This document shows, in pieces, positions 34,320 through 44,623 of a stretch of 64,000 nt of DNA. The DNA lies in contig JABMLP010000013.1 of NCBI GenBank assembly GCA_013176395.1, positions 682,001-746,000 on the forward strand, written 5' to 3'. Position 1 is the first letter of the stretch, and each line of letters opens with the position of its first letter. The position numbers were made by a program, and so were the translations under genes. The DNA is from Venturia oleaginea. Lineage: Eukaryota > Ascomycota > Dothideomycetes > Venturiales > Venturiaceae. The notes under the pieces are model-generated. The model searched no databases, was not told the DNA's origin, and saw only the letters and a program-made list of their open reading frames with translations.

Positions 34320-34595
34320 ATGCATATCATACCTCTTAGTCTTCTAGCTATTACCAGCTTCTCTTCTCTCGCCGCGGGAGAATTGTTCTGTAATAAGACT
34401 CCGCCATCAGAATGCCTAGCCCGACCGTCTGTGGTAAGTCAAACCCAGCTTCGTGTCTATTGGTCGGAACTGAGTAGGTTATATATAATACAGTGCATTT
34501 TCGGCAAAAACGTCTGTGATGTCAACGACCCACCATGCAAAGGAAAGACAAAGATGGTCTGCTGTGGATTGGACTCTTTTTGCGTAAAGTGGTAG
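34320..34595 (+). CDS. Small secreted cysteine-rich protein
   Basis: Two exons (34320-34433 and 34494-34595) give 71 residues. The N-terminal 20 residues form a clear signal peptide (MHIIPLSLLAITSFSSLAAG). The mature part is about 51 residues with eight cysteines in the pattern C-x7-C-x6-C-x6-C-x6-C-x7-C-C-x5-C, enough for four disulfides. The 60-nt GT-AG intron is a multiple of three and contains no stop, so intron retention would give a 91-residue form. I recognise no family. Such proteins are typical candidate effectors or antimicrobial peptides of fungi (inference from form only). A second cysteine-rich secreted gene lies 540 bp away on the other strand. Confidence 0.75.
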   Translation: MHIIPLSLLAITSFSSLAAGELFCNKTPPSECLARPSVVSQTQLRVYWSELSRLYIIQCIFGKNVCDVNDPPCKGKTKMVCCGLDSFCVKW

Positions 34596-35137
34596 ACATA
34601 TCCAGGTAGCTTTCTGGATCCTTAAAGTTTTCCTCGTGTCGCAATTGGCTAAATCTGTTGGATAAGATACGGATAGTGTCTATACGCACTTTTGTCTGAC
34701 TCCGTTTCATAAACGCTGGTTGATAGTGGATGGTTGATATGGGAAGGGAGATTGGTTTCTTCGTCTCAGCCTTTCGACTGCCTCTCCGCCTCGAACTTCC
34801 TCTTTGGGACTTTTTTAATTCCACGTTTACCAATCCTTGACCTAGTACTGATCTTTATGGCTCTTCCGCCCGATAAGAAACCATTGGCAGATACATCATG
34901 ATGTTCCAAACATGACCGGTGTTCGTAGAGGGTCCTCGGCTGATTTATCGAAACTAGAGGTACAGGCTATCACCATTTCAAAGACCCCCACACCTTACAT
35001 CAACAAGCTCAAAATAGTACAACATCACACAGTCCTGCCAACGTCAAACCAACCCTCCCAAACCACCCAAAACATCTCCATAGACTCTTCCAAGCAAAAG
35101 CCTTCCACCCATCCCCAAATCCCACCATTAACCCCCC

Positions 35138-35613
35138 TCATCCCTTCACAGCACAAACCTGATTCGTACAGACCAACTCGCCATCGCAATCATCAAGGGT
35201 CACACACGGATCGCCTGACCCAATCAGTCTCTTTCTACATCATAAGACACAAGGGTAAATCGACTCACCAAGACAATGCAAAGCCCATGAACAACCGGGT
35301 GCCGCTGTAGGCAGGACAGAACAGAACTTATTGACGCAGATCCAGTCACCGGAACAATCATTTTCCTCTTTGCAGGTGGCGCCTGGCAAAATTAGCTTGA
35401 CGGTTTACGGGTATGTATGGCTAAGGAGGGAGGGAGGGAGGTACCGAGACAGTGACCGGCCCAGGTGCAGGTTGAGGCGGCGACGACGCCAGCAGCCGTT
35501 GGTGTTGCTCTAATTATGGCAGTCTTTGAGCACGAAGTTGATTTTTGCTGGGGGTGAGCAAGGGCGTTGGGTAGGAGGCCAGATATGGCGACGAGGGCGG
35601 ATGAGAGCTTCAT
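35138..35613 (-). CDS. Small secreted protein with two tandem six-cysteine modules
   Basis: Three exons (35613-35445, 35382-35269, 35214-35138) give 119 residues. A signal peptide (MKLSSALVAISGLLPNALA) is followed by a short linker and two modules. Both show exactly the same spacing C-x5-C-x4-C-x5-C-x5-C-x4-C. Each begins C-[TS]-W-A-x-H-C-L-G, has a D-C-x-G centre and ends C-x-N-x-x-C. Both introns are phase 1 and fall at the identical Leu-Gly position of each module, so the second module arose by exon duplication. The fold is probably knottin-like. Function unknown; candidate apoplastic effector by form only. Confidence 0.8.
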
Positions 35614-35938
35614 GGTTTGGTAGGATGTGTTAAAGTAGTTGAAGTGAATGGCCAAGGTGATGGTCAAGCTGTTTTCTTGGATGGTAATATTCTGGATGAG
35701 TTGATGGTTGAGAGAATAGGCCAGAGATTGTGAGCGTGGTTTGAATACGTCCGTTGGTCTTGAGTGTCACAAGACGTGCAAAGGAGAAAACTGTGGAAAG
35801 TGAGGTTACACGGCAGTGGATTACCTGTCTCAAATGTTCAACAACAACTCTCGGGTAGCCGCGAGAAACTCTCAACCAAGCCCGACAAAAGCCGAAGTAT
35901 TCTTGACCTGGGTCCGATAGTTAACATCATATTCAGGT

Positions 35939-37725
35939 CTACCTCGCCTCCATCTTTGAGGCGAACCACGCTGCAACCAAAGTCGAACAGCCTCCAAACC
36001 TCATCACCCATCCCAGGCCATCTCTCGGGACCAACCAGAAAATAACTCCGCTAACCAAGGCGGCTATAATCTGCGGGGCCGATATAGCAGAATTATGCAA
36101 TCCCATAATAGCACCTGCTTGGTCTTGCTGAGCAGGCTCGAGTTCTCCATCCAAAACAAGAGTGTTGAGCGCATTCCTTGCGGCAACATCCTTTCCAATC
36201 AACGCAAATGGAACCCAAAGCGTCCCTGCCCATGAAATACCGACGAAAGCTGCGAGAACGATAGCGGTGGTTTGTGATGTGATGAAGAAGGTGGAAAACA
36301 TGGATATCGAAAAGAGGAGATGAGTTGAGGTCCAGGCTGTAGTAATCGCGGTAGTGGGTTTCTGGCCAGCAACACGGATGAATCTCTGGATGATGAGGGG
36401 TAGTAAAATGTTTGTCAATAGCGCAAAGATCGCAAAGACAAGACTGGCAAGACTGCCTAATCGTGCCGCGTCTTCGACAATTTTCGCCTTGTTCCTGGAA
36501 GACATGTTGATATCGTCTGCGAGACGTGGTGCAGCATCTATAGTAGGTCAGCATCTCCTTAGATTTTTGGATCGCTTTGAGCTCACATAGGTGGCCAACG
36601 TAGCTGTACATATGGTTAGCTAGGATGCTACATCAGCGCTAAATTCTCTTACCTCGTTATGTAGAACAGGTAACCAAACCAACTCAGCCACGCGAAAAAT
36701 TGGACCCTGAAGACCTCAAATATTGAATATGGCAGAGCCTTTACACTCCAGACGATATGCTTTACGGTCTCAACGAAAGACAATCCGTCACCGAGCGGTG
36801 CCGGAAGTGAGTAAGGATCTTTCTCCTGTATCAAAACACAAGTAAGCCCAACAGTGGCTGAGAGGATAAACGAAGCAAAGATGCAGAGCCATGCAAATTG
36901 GCTGATATCGACCAATGGCATGATCGAATGAACCGGGATGGCTCCAAGGCCATAGCCAACGATGTTCCCAATGCCAGTAATGCGACTTGCCCACGCACTC
37001 GCTTCCGCTTGCTGTCGAGCAGGACAATTGTCCACGATCAAGGCGCGTATACCGGCTTGAAGTGGCTGTATACAAAGATTAAGCCCGATGATCCACGCTA
37101 TCGCTGAGAGTAACATCCAGGTCTGAGCGGCTCCATCCTTGATATTCCATTGCCAGATATGAGCCAGCATGTGGAAAGATGGCTTGGTGACAGCCAATCC
37201 GAGAATACAGACCATACATCCGATGGTTCCAACGAGGATGAAAGGTCTTCGTCGGCCCCAAGAGTTTTGACATCGATCACTCATTACCCCAACATATGGT
37301 TGCACCAAGAAACCGCACAGTGGTGCTGTATATGTTAGTGAATAATCATCTTAACGTGAATAAGACGAGAATACCAGCAGCCCAAACCAGTGCGGTAAGT
37401 GATTCGGGAAGTCCAAGCGTGAGGAGAAATGGCTGCTTCCGTATCAGTACGAAGGCAAAGGAGATGGAACATGGTATCCTACCGTTCCGTTGCCCATGAT
37501 CAAGGACCACACAACCTGCAACCTAGAAAAGCGACATCAGCCTTGTGTACTGTTTCGGTACGCCCGTCGATATCAATGTATAACTTACCCTCCGGTTGAA
37601 CAAGTCAATACAATCAAATACCGCGTGCTGGCTTCCTTCTCATCACTTTGACGAGAACTCTCAAAACTAGAGTCCCTACTCCTTTCCTCGTCATCTACAT
37701 CAACAAGGGCGCGATAATTAGCCAT
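35939..37725 (-). CDS. GPH/SUT-type sugar transporter (major facilitator superfamily)
   Basis: Proton symporter resembling fungal and plant sucrose or alpha-glucoside carriers. At least six exons from ATG 37725 (MANYRALVDVDDEE) give about 510 residues and 12 predicted membrane spans. Diagnostic sequence is LVQPYVGVMSDRCQ then WGRRRPFILVG in the first cytoplasmic loop, NLCIQPLQAGIRALIVDNCP in the fifth helix region, FFAWLSWFGYLFYIT, and GISWAGTLWVPFALIG near the C-terminus. All introns I could place are GT-AG and close in frame. It borders the RiPP-like cluster; whether it works with it (for example as exporter) is open, since the family normally imports sugars. Confidence 0.85.
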
Positions 37726-38393
37726 ACTCAGGAATAGAAGAAGATGTGACAAAAGAGAGAAATTGTCAACGAGTCTCAACTCGAGCGTGTGTCGTTGAAT
37801 CTGCGGAGGTGTGAGCCTGTGAGCAAAGACCTAGCAAGGAATAGTACGGGGCATATCCCAAATTGCAATCCAAGCACATGCCGCGCAAGCCCCTTTCTAG
37901 ACATTGGCCTCGAGGCGTTGATTCGCCCCTAACTGAGTCTCGTCTTCATTGCTCCAGTTTAAGAGGGCTATAAATATGTGTCCGACGCTGGTGGCATGCT
38001 GGCTCTAGGATCGATATGGCAATTCGGGTCGACGTGCAAGTCCAATAAAATTTCCCGGCAGTTTTCTACGTCCACGTGACGCAAGGTAAACTCCGGAATT
38101 CTCTGAGGTAAACTTCTTCATTCGCGATCCAACTCGCATTGCCGATCAACGACGAACATGTGCTCCGAGAAGACTTTCAGTTATGCCTCCGGCATGAGCA
38201 ATTGTCCAGACCTGTCTAGTCTGATGCAATGTCTCGACGCAGATACTGGTCCGAAGTAATTCATTGATTGTGAGGACCTTGTCATTTCTAAGCTGAGTTG
38301 TTAGCAAGTATTTCCATCTCACCGAACTTTTCCGTGATCGAAATCACTCTTCTTTTCACATTGTGTCCCTCTACTCAATTTTCTCCTCTTTTT
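37726..38393. promoter_or_regulatory. Divergent promoter region, transporter and UstYa-like A
   Basis: About 670 bases between two divergent start codons. No clear regulator site: one near-match to the AflR palindrome TCG-N5-CGA near 38132 has six instead of five spacer bases. Confidence 0.35.
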
Positions 38394-39190
38394 ATGGACA
38401 TTACAGAAACTATCACAAAAGACACCTCTCTACAAATGTCTTCCGGCTCATCTTCCTCTCCAAGCTACGCACCACTCCACGGCAAAGAAGAAAGGGACAG
38501 TGTAGACGGCCTCGACATGCTCCCTCTCCACCGATCTCGTTCTTCTCGCCAAAAGAATACCATAAAGGCTTTCAAAATCATTAGCGGATTGCTTCTCTTT
38601 GCTTTCATCGTCCTCACATTCGCCCTCTCCTTTCACGCCGTCGATCTACTCGGCAAAATCGGACACATGATCAACGAACCAAAGCCAGCATCCCACCAAC
38701 GAAGCTACAAATACCCCTGCGGTCAAACCGCAGCAGAAGCGAAGGAAAAAGGATGCATCCTCGATATAATGTCAATGGCATGGTAAACAAACCTCCCAAA
38801 CCCTCCTCTCCTCTCAAAAAAGCTAAAAGAAAAAAAACTCACACCACCCCCAGGCAATCACCTGAATGCTTCGACGAAGACCTTCACTCAGACTTCATGG
38901 ACCTCGGTCCCTGGAAATTCTACTCGGACGAAACAGCCACCCAGGAACTGTCTTATGAGCAGGTATCTCAAAAGGGCCAGATCAGTTGGGCGGAGAGGAG
39001 GTACTTCGTCGTTCATTGTATTTACGGGTGGAAAGCTATGCATCGCGCATGGCAGCGCGCGTGGAGGATGGATTCAAACCTCGCATCGATGGCTCACACG
39101 GAGCTTTGCTCAAGGGTGCTGGGGAATACGAGTGTACCCCTCGATGCAATGACGACTAGGATCCACGTAGACTTTCCGTCTTGCAATTAG
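38394..39190 (+). CDS. UstYa/DUF3328-related membrane protein A
   Basis: Two exons (38394-38782, 38854-39190) give 241 residues. A cytosolic Ser-rich tail is followed by one membrane span at about residues 60-85 (IISGLLLFAFIVLTFALSF) and a lumenal domain: the layout of UstYa oxidases that modify ribosomal peptides. The lumenal part has CGQTAAEAKEKGC, WKFYSDETAT and HCIYGWKAMHRAW. The two HxxHC motifs of the family are degraded here (FVVHC and HTELC). It is clearly the same subfamily as protein C at 46822-47586, which keeps both motifs intact. It may be a non-catalytic partner or a divergent oxidase. Nearest neighbour of the repeat precursor. Confidence 0.7.
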
Positions 39191-39407
39191 CAGTGTTGGT
39201 ATGTTCAAGTGGGAGCATGATTGTTAAGAGGTGATGGCGGTAACCTTTCAAGTACTTGCAATTCAAAGAATTCCTTACTATCCAGCGTCTTTAAGATTCC
39301 TCCAAGTTTTTTGCTGAGCATTCAAAAGCACTCGTTTCCAATACTAACACCGACATTACCTTTTTTTTCGTACCATTTCTTCATAACTGCAGGGTGCGAT
39401 CATTTTA

Positions 39408-39534
39408 AGCCGTAATCCTTTTTGAGTTTTAGCTCAACCGTAAATTAACCGCAACTTTACGGTTTACATAAATTAGCAACCGTAAAGTTGCGGTTGATTT
39501 ACCGATTATGCTAAACTCTAAAAGTAAAACGGTT
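39408..39534. mobile_element. Fold-back MITE-like hairpin flanked by TA
   Basis: Almost the whole 127 bp is two inverted arms of about 55-60 bases around a loop (TACATAAATTAGC). The inner 18 bases of each arm, AACCGCAACTTTACGGTT, pair perfectly and the outer parts imperfectly. TA dinucleotides flank both ends (39406-39407, 39535-39536), as expected for Tc1/mariner-type insertion. It stands between UstYa-like A and the precursor gene. It could also act as a hairpin in the transcript; no coding sequence. Confidence 0.7.
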
Positions 39535-39900
39535 TAGAAACACCGCATCCCGCGCCTATGGTTACACAAGCTTCTACGACGAAACACTACACGCACCGGA
39601 TGGCACAAATCTCTTCAACTTCGAGTTCAAGCATCACGTATATCTACGATGGCATTTGACAACACGGCCGGAGCGCCGGAACTCTTGGCGTAAAGCGAAA
39701 ACGGTAGTGTTATAATTTTCCAGGGAGGTGCCCAAATTCCCGCCACGGGTGCAAATCGCGCCAACACTATGTAAAGAAGATTCCAGTCCAAATCATGTAC
39801 ATCGGCAACTTGTTCAATCGCCCATCATCCGCCCGATGCCCTCGTTCCCAGGTTGCATTCGCCGCCCAAGTTCCTTTGCAGCTTTCGAAAACCCGAAAAT

Positions 39901-40478
39901 TCAATCCACCTTTGCGAAGAGAGGGTCGCGTTTGTCCACCTTTGCGAAGAGGGGATCGCGTTTGTCCACCTTCGCGAAGAGAGGGGCTCGTTTTTCAACT
40001 TTCGCAAAGAGAGGGTCACGCTTGTCGACCTTTGCAAAGAGAGGCTCGCGCTTGTCGACTGTCATAAGTCAGCACCCAAGAGGGAAAGTATAGCAAGGAA
40101 GTTGATGTACCCTTAGCGAACAACCTCTTATCAACTACGAGCTGTTAAAGTGTGATCAAATGTCAAGGAGAGAGAAAAAGAGACTTACTTTTAGCGAAAA
40201 GGGCTTCTGCATTGGACTCAGCATCGCGCTTGTCGATCTTGGCAAACAATGGGTTTGGCTCTCTCTTGTCGACTTGTGAAGATCAGTATAGTTCAAAGAC
40301 ATTCTTCCAGTGGTATGGACATGCCCTTAGCGAACAAAGGCGCGGCCTCAGCCTCCCGTTTGTCGGTTTTGGCAAATAATGGAGCTGCCTCAGCTTCACG
40401 TTTGTCGACCTTCGCGAAGAGAGGGCTTGCGACAGCGATGCCAAGGAAGGATGCGAAAGTGATGATGGAGAACTTCAT
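39901..40478 (-). CDS. Kex2-processed repeat precursor (RiPP-like secreted peptide precursor)
   Basis: Four exons (40478-40325, 40272-40189, 40134-40111, 40058-39901) give 139 residues. A signal peptide of about 17 residues (MKFSIITFASFLGIAVA) is followed by 11 copies of LFAK, mostly as PLFAK. The copies are separated by ten dibasic sites of the type V/T/I-D/E-K-R. The first two KR sites are followed by EAEA, the dipeptidyl-aminopeptidase trimming signal known from alpha-factor precursors. Released peptides would be about 7-10 residues with the core PLFAK. All three introns are phase 1 and interrupt the same codon of the repeat. The first uses a GC donor (GCATGT). Three UstYa-type genes nearby match the architecture of dikaritin-type RiPP pathways. 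No such core peptide is known to me. An alternative is an unmodified secreted KEP peptide. Confidence 0.85.
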
Positions 40479-40571
40479 AGTGAATGATGGTGAATCGAAG
40501 TAAAGATGTGAGAGTGAATGATGAAAGAATTTAGATGGTCAGGAATATGGAGGATGACCCTGTAATTTGCC

Positions 40572-40579
40572 TTATATAG
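40572..40579 (-). promoter_or_regulatory. TATA-like box of the precursor gene
   Basis: Reads ACTATATAAGG on the minus strand, about 95 bases before the ATG at 40478. Good TATA match at a normal distance. Confidence 0.5.
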
Positions 40580-40983
40580 TGTTTGGGTGACTTCAGACCC
40601 GATTCAGTTCAATGGCAGTTCGAACTCTTCGGCGAGTCGCGAGTATGCTATCGCCATAGCCCGGTGATATTCCATTTTGCAAGGGGTGCATGCTTTACCG
40701 GAGGATAGAGTGACCTCCGAATTTCTTGGTGAAGTGACATTTCTCCGAGAAAGAACACACTAATGATGTCCGGATGTTGTTCAATAGAGTCTGGCGGGTG
40801 GCGCGAACCGAGCTATGGGAACGAAGTAGAGCGGTAGGTTTGCTTTCAGGCCGAATCGGAAATATGCCCGGGGTAACACTCGCAACTCTACTAATGGCAC
40901 TTTTAGGTAAGATTGAATCGGCATTCTTTCCTCCGGTCTGTGATATCCCTCCTCTTGTAAAATTCTGTTTCTTCGAATTGAGA

Positions 40984-41971
40984 ATGCCATCCTCCATCGA
41001 CACAGCCAGCTATGAGAAAGCACCCATGCTCGAAGATAAATGGCAATCGGAAAATGTATCGTCAACTTCTAGCGAAGAAAATGGAGAAGCAGTCGCGATG
41101 CTGAAAGGAAGCAAGCAGAAGGAGAGTACGCCGAAGCCGTGGCCAGAACATCCAATGAAATGGATCAGGTCGCCTTGGGTGTTTTTGTTAGATCTCTTGC
41201 TTGTCACTCTGGTCATGATCTTTGCCTCTCGTGAGCCAAAGAGTGTTCACCTGGACTTTGCAGGAGACGTTACCGGTTTTGTGCCCAGATTTTCTCAGCA
41301 AATTGTGACTTTCAAGGCATATTCAGAATTCATATCGAACCATTCGTCGGAGGAATCGCTGAAGGAAGCTAGAGCACACTGGATGAACTTACTGCCTCGT
41401 GAGTTGCCTGATACGAAATCCTTCTGTGAGAACTACGACTGACATTTACAAGCCGGTCAAGGATTTGTCAAAGTCGATGAGACAGACTTGTTGGATTATG
41501 ATCTCCCAACCCCAATCGTGTCGGCCAAGGGCGTCAAAAGCGTCGGCACATCAATGATGCATGGTCTGCACTGCCTTGTAAGCATATGCATGATTCGTAT
41601 AGTATGTCTTGATTGACTAACAGCTGCACAGTATCTGATTATGTCCGAGTATGACATGCTGGCCATGGGACATCGACAGCCAGGCCATGATACGTGGCAT
41701 TTCGACCATTGCATCGATTATGTCAGGCAACTCCTTCTGTGTGGCGGTGATATGGCGCTCGCAGGCGAGACGCATCCTATGGGCGTCCGTAATCATATCT
41801 CCTGCCCTGTGGTTCCAATGCTAATGTTTATTCCAGGTCTCGGGCTCGGACTTTTTCAACGTCCCGCATTTGTGTAAGAATAAGGATCAGATGTTCGAAT
41901 GGCTTGAAGATCATAGGGACAATGATCAGTACCAGTTTGGATCTCATGAGACACATTATGTGCCTCCTTGA
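40984..41971 (+). CDS. UstYa-family (DUF3328) oxidase B
   Basis: Four exons (40984-41398, 41453-41577, 41632-41784, 41837-41971) give 275 residues with all phases closing. A charged cytosolic tail of about 60 residues is followed by one membrane span (WVFLLDLLLVTLVMIFAS) and a lumenal domain. Both HxxHC motifs are intact: MMHGLHCL and the pair WHFDHCIDYVRQLLLCGGD, the copper-binding signature of UstYa-type cyclases. The C-terminus has VPHLCKNKDQMFEWLEDH, typical of the family. Divergent from the precursor, about 500 bp away, so the two probably share a promoter. It is the most canonical UstYa protein of the cluster and the best candidate for modifying the LFAK peptides. Confidence 0.88.
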
Positions 41972-42292
41972 ACTGGTGTTTGACTGGTTGGTGGAATCGA
42001 TGTGGTGGAGAAAATATAGTAGATATTTGAAACAACTTATGTCATTCTCTTCAGCGAGTAGTTCTCATACTCCATCCCTAGAACATTCTGATCCTACATG
42101 CTGCCGTGCTCAAGAGATGCCAGAAGCAGGACCCAAACTCCATCAACAGTGGGGACTGCCAGTACGCCAATCAAAAGAACGCCTGTGCGAAATGCCGTTG
42201 CTGACCCGCAATCCTTCCAACGCCAGCCATTATCCGAGTCTTGTGCGCCGCGCTGCTGTGCCGCAATTACATGGCCAATATAAAACTACCCT
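41972..42292. other. Intergenic between convergent genes
   Basis: About 320 bases, nothing further supported. Confidence 0.45.
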
Positions 42293-42847
42293 CTAACCTG
42301 CAGACAATGTTTGCTCCACGGCCGCAATCTCCTCCCTCAGAGCTTTCACCAGACCTCGCTGATATTCCAATGTCGTGTTGTCTCGACCATGTGTCGATGC
42401 TTTCGCACTCGAAGGACCCAGCACCGTGTCGAGTTGCTGTGCAGCCTCAGCTGCTCGATTCAATTCATTTCTGAGGATGGCGGCTCGCGTGTGATCATCC
42501 AGAGGTGCTTCGACCTCGAACGCCCCAATCCGGACCCGACTGATGGCCCAGTATCCTTGGCTGGATCCACTGGAGCTTGTACTGACCGAGGAGGGAGACG
42601 CAGTGCTGCTGGAGGTATGAGCGAGGTGATTGTAGCACCGCACCGCCGTGCGCAGGACTAGGACGTAGATGGCAAAATATGAGGGATCCGTACAACTTTG
42701 GCAAGCTGCATACTGGCGACACACGGAGCTCGCGAAGCGGGAGGCATTCAAGACGTGGTCAACAGAAGTCGATGCGATGGATTGCTCGGTTCGATGAAGC
42801 TGGTCGGAGACTTGCAACGCAGATGCAAAGCATTGGCAGTCAGTCAT
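42293..42847 (-). pseudogene. AflR-type regulator, C-terminal part only
   Basis: A 184-codon frame ending at 42293, with coding-like sequence continuing upstream to about 42950. It matches the AflR C-terminal domain of the full regulator at 44624-46075: a DHVLNASRFASSVCRQYAACQSC stretch (shown in part), then FAIYVLVLRTAVRCYNHL, a VRIGAFEVEAPLDD segment and a terminal LVKALREEIAAVEQTL helix. No Zn2Cys6 DNA-binding motif is visible on this strand up to 43800. It is therefore either a truncated copy left by duplication or a regulator whose N-terminal exons I cannot resolve. A 51-codon frame upstream (about 42970-43130) is not obviously part of it. Confidence 0.6.
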
Positions 42848-42950
42848 GAAAGAGGATGTCTGTCTGGAATAAGCGAATATGCATGCGATAATGCCGGACC
42901 GTCGACCCGTCTCACTGGGATCTCGCCAGTATGTCGGGTGGAGGCGATAA

Positions 42951-44623
42951 GCGAAGGTTCAGTTTTGGTGGATTCTTTTAATTAACAATTCTGACTGTGT
43001 AGTCGTATGTAAGGGCCAGGGAGGCAAAGAGGCAGCAAGCAAGGGTGGCCAAAGTCCGGGCCATCAACTCCAATACAGTATAGCGAGGTGAGGTTGGCTC
43101 ACTAATGATACTGTTATCAAGTTGCACCAGCATGATTCTTTGTTCAGGATTCAAACGTCCTTCATCAATACATAATAAAGTGAGTTGAAGGGCGGCAGGC
43201 TACATAAAGCTGAGACAAATACGTTGGAAGCCTCCTTCTCTCAGACTAGAGAAGATCAATTGTTTCGAGCGGGCGCTACGAGGTACGCCGGTATTTTGGG
43301 CCTGACCGTACAGCTCTATTCATGTCCAGGTGGAATATGATTTCAACCTCACTGGGTCCAGCCTTGATACACAAGATCCACCGCTTTGTTAGTGCTATGA
43401 GAAGAAGAAAGAAGCAGGAAAAAGGAAGTTTCCTGTGGCCTGTATAGCGCTTTTAACCATTAATAACATCTAGCCTCATCGGGCTAGCACGGGCTAGATC
43501 AGGCTAAGATCGGGCAAGATCCGGATGAATCAGCTAGGGTCCCGCTCAAATTGAGTAAAAAGCGGGGCACATGATATTTACTGCTTTTTACCGTTATTAT
43601 CGCGGATATAATACATTTAGAGAGAGGGCCGCACGCCCGCCGCTCGGACGAGCCGATCCGTCTAGATCTGATGCTCAGCATTTTTACACATCTCTCCTTG
43701 TCAAACCATTAGCAATTCGATGGATCCCGTGCACTTCTGCAACCAGGATTCAGGATCATCATAAACAGACCTTGGTGAATAAGGTGAGAGCCAAAGCACA
43801 CGACTCCTAAGGCCACTAACTTCCACTCGCATATATCATCCAATCCTACTCAGACGAAAGATTTCGACACCCAGCGACATATTGCTCGGTGATGGAATCT
43901 TTTTGGGAATTTGCACTGGATTTGTATTGCAAAAGAACAGCAATGAGATTACTTGCCATGGTTTCGAGTCCTCGAGCTTAGGGTACTTTAGCTGCACCAT
44001 CAGACGCCCGCTTGCGGTCATCATCAACCACTGCCCCAGCCATTCACCAGTTCCCGCATCACGCTTTCGGTTTTCGAGTACTCCCCACGTACACGAGACG
44101 TCCCCAACGAAGCAAAGCCATTGGATTACTGAATGGGCTGCAAACCTGACTGGACGCTTGATCGAACCAATTCATCGAGGTGCAGCGAAATAGCCTGGCG
44201 CGACAAGGCTGCTCTCAATTCGTTGTTGCATCATTTGCATGCAAAATGTACAACATCTCCTCGCCATGCAGTGTTATCGGCCACTTCTACGTGGCTCATC
44301 CTCATTTCTGCTTGGTCAATCTCCATGATCTACGATCACCTGCAGATGTCCAGCCGTGCTTTTGTCTTCTCCAACAGTCCACTATCCTTGCCACCATGTG
44401 GCCGCCTGGAAACCATCATTCCAATGCATTTTTCCATCTCTCAACTTGCATGAATGCCGCGTTGGGTCTCTGCAGGTTGACTTCGTCTTTACTGCAAGAC
44501 TGGACAGCGGGCTAGCAATTCGAGTGCATACATAACTGTCCGGTACATGCCCAGTGCTGTTGTCCTCCGTTTCTCCAGTTTCAGCAAGCCATTTTCTCTT
44601 TGTTCATCACGCAGTGACACGAT
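42951..44623. other. Intergenic with a short direct-repeat tract
   Basis: At 43475-43530 there are about five imperfect copies of an 11-mer like ATCGGGCTAGC. The surrounding 43440-43690 segment may be an old element, but no terminal repeats or target duplication could be defined. A frame at 43882-44193 has no recognisable sequence. The rest holds the promoter of the regulator at 44624. Confidence 0.45.

Noticed and set aside
38129..38141. AflR-type operator TCG-N-CGA in the cluster promoter
   Set aside because: Spacer is six bases instead of five and it is a single site; not enough evidence.
39795..40116. Plus-strand repeat frames (TFAKRGSRLS-type repeats) at the precursor locus
   Set aside because: These are the other strand of the precursor repeats; only the minus strand has a signal peptide, splice sites and Kex2 logic.
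43440..43690. Possible MITE with 11-bp repeats
   Set aside because: No terminal inverted repeats or target duplication could be defined.
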